Positions 63,163-64,000 of a stretch of 64,000 nucleotides of DNA are shown here, piece after piece (within the stretch, counting starts at the first letter, position 1; every line of letters starts with the position of its first letter). The notes below the pieces were generated by a model. That model saw only the letters and a list, made by a program, of their open reading frames with translations. It was not told the origin of the DNA and searched no databases. The stretch comes from Thiomicrorhabdus sp. GTDB lineage: Bacteria; Pseudomonadota; Gammaproteobacteria; Thiomicrospirales; Thiomicrospiraceae. The DNA is taken from NCBI RefSeq assembly GCF_963662555.1, contig NZ_OY759719.1:888985-952984 (forward strand). Reading direction: 5' to 3'. The translations under genes and the position numbers were made by a program.

Positions 63163-64000
63163 CTACAAGATACGATTTAGTGGGCTTGGTTTGTGATAGT
63201 AATAACCTTGGGCGTAATCAATGCCGATATCTCTTAACCAGTCTGATACTTCTTGATTTTCAACAAACTCGGCAATGGTTTCAATGTTCATTTCATCACT
63301 GATTTGGTTAATGGCTTTTACCATAGCAGCATCTACTTTATCTTGTAAAACATCTAAAACAAACGCGCCGTCTATTTTAACGTAATCAACAGGTAGCGTT
63401 TTTAACCAGCCAAAAGAAGAAAAACCTGAACCAAAATCATCTAATGCCAATTGGCAACCATGGTTTTTAATGCTCTGTAAAAAGAGAATACTGGTAGACA
63501 TATGGCTAATAGCGGTGCTTTCGGTAATTTCAAAACAGATTTTTTTATTGATTTTTGGGTTTTGTTCTAACAGTTGAAGAAGAGCATTATTAAATTCGTC
63601 ACTACCTAGTGATTGCCCTGAAATATTGAGGTTAAGCAGATCAACTTCATCAATATGCTCTTCAAGCCATTTATAGGCGTGCTGAACAATATAGGTATCC
63701 AATGCCGCCATTAAGTTAAAGCGTTCGGCAGCCGGTAAAAACTGGTCAGGACCAACAATCTCATTGTCGATGGTTTGTAAACGTACCAACACTTCATAGG
63801 CTTTTTTATGGTTGTTGTTTTGTAGAGGCACAATTTGTTGAGCAAATAAAATAAATTGCTCATCTTCAATAGCTCGTTTAATACGGTTTGCCCAATCAAA
63901 ACGTGATATTTCTACATTTAGAGACTCTTCGTTATCTTCAAAAATATGAATTCGATTGCGGCCATTTTGCTTAGCAATGTAACAAGCAATATCGGCTTGG
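63163..64000 (-). CDS. GGDEF-EAL protein (partial, 5' end outside the window)
   Basis: The frame is open to the window end and continues beyond it, so the GTG-like start seen at 63831 is not real. The first residues (QADIACYIAKQNGRNRIHIF) are the end of a GGDEF domain and a complete EAL domain follows: EVLVR, NISGQSL, EITES, LDDFGSGFSSFG, KIDGAF, IAEFVE, QGYYY. The EAL motif EVL with a Val is still the active ExL form. A phosphodiesterase or hybrid enzyme is likely. Confidence 0.88.
   Translation of the reverse strand, partial: QADIACYIAKQNGRNRIHIFEDNEESLNVEISRFDWANRIKRAIEDEQFILFAQQIVPLQNNNHKKAYEVLVRLQTIDNEIVGPDQFLPAAERFNLMAALDTYIVQHAYKWLEEHIDEVDLLNLNISGQSLGSDEFNNALLQLLEQNPKINKKICFEITESTAISHMSTSILFLQSIKNHGCQLALDDFGSGFSSFGWLKTLPVDYVKIDGAFVLDVLQDKVDAAMVKAINQISDEMNIETIAEFVENQEVSDWLRDIGIDYAQGYYYHKPSPLNRIL

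Noticed and set aside
1..64000. CRISPR arrays, insertion sequences and prophage genes
   Set aside because: No spaced direct repeats of CRISPR type, no transposase-like protein and no phage gene blocks are visible. The tandem repeats noted have no spacers.

Overview
The window is a typical chromosomal segment of a low-GC (about 40%) gammaproteobacterium. It has no insertion sequence, prophage, CRISPR array or rRNA. The closest match I can infer is the Thiomicrospira / Hydrogenovibrio / Thiomicrorhabdus group. The reasons are a malate:quinone oxidoreductase, the Acidithiobacillus-type glutamate-cysteine ligase, a yqgE-ruvX-pyrR-pyrB-pyrC' operon with an inactive dihydroorotase, a pentaheme cytochrome lipoprotein and many c-di-GMP genes. 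The genus is inferred, not proven.

Layout. 0-9 kb: end of obgE, proB, an EAL-HDOD protein, a succinate-semialdehyde dehydrogenase-like enzyme, an EI24 membrane protein, an SrmB-like helicase, ppnN and an AI-2E family permease. 9-14.5 kb: folE2, a COG0523 GTPase, mqo, folM and tRNA-Arg(CCG). 15-18 kb: a large secreted anchored protein and a DUF2202 protein. 18-20.5 kb: divergent umuC and umuD. 20.7-29 kb: a diguanylate cyclase, gcvH, rlmI, an unknown gene, lysA with the small lipoprotein gene lptM, an esterase and a HugZ-like protein. 29-34.5 kb: two PilZ proteins and feoABC under Fur-like boxes. 34.7-38 kb: proC-yggT-metX-metW. 38-44.5 kb: pentaheme cytochrome, yggS, ppk2 and unknown genes. 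43.8-48.5 kb: the yqgE-ruvX-pyrRBC' operon. 48.7-55.4 kb: apbE, a PAS/CZB chemoreceptor, gshB and gshA. 55.4-64 kb: a diguanylate cyclase with binding-protein sensors, rsmE, metF, metK behind a structured leader, an EAL-CBS-GGDEF protein and the end of a GGDEF-EAL protein.

The most striking signal is not a gene. The perfect 12-bp palindrome ACCAGGCCTGGT occurs 17 times, with about ten near-copies. Composition alone predicts far less than one. In gaps it is usually extended to TTTACCAGGCCTGGTAAA. It lies both between genes and inside genes, where it is read in all three frames. Twice a partial copy lies exactly 24 bp before a perfect copy. It behaves like a genome-wide iterated palindrome (compare HIP1 of cyanobacteria), probably a protein-binding or methylation site, and I know of no name for it.

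The second candidate is the metK leader of about 140 nt. One segment in it can pair either with an upstream 8-mer or with an identical 8-mer that contains the metK ribosome binding site. Other themes are a dense set of c-di-GMP genes, PilZ proteins split by an insertion of about 210 residues, and short-period tandem repeats placed just after stop codons.
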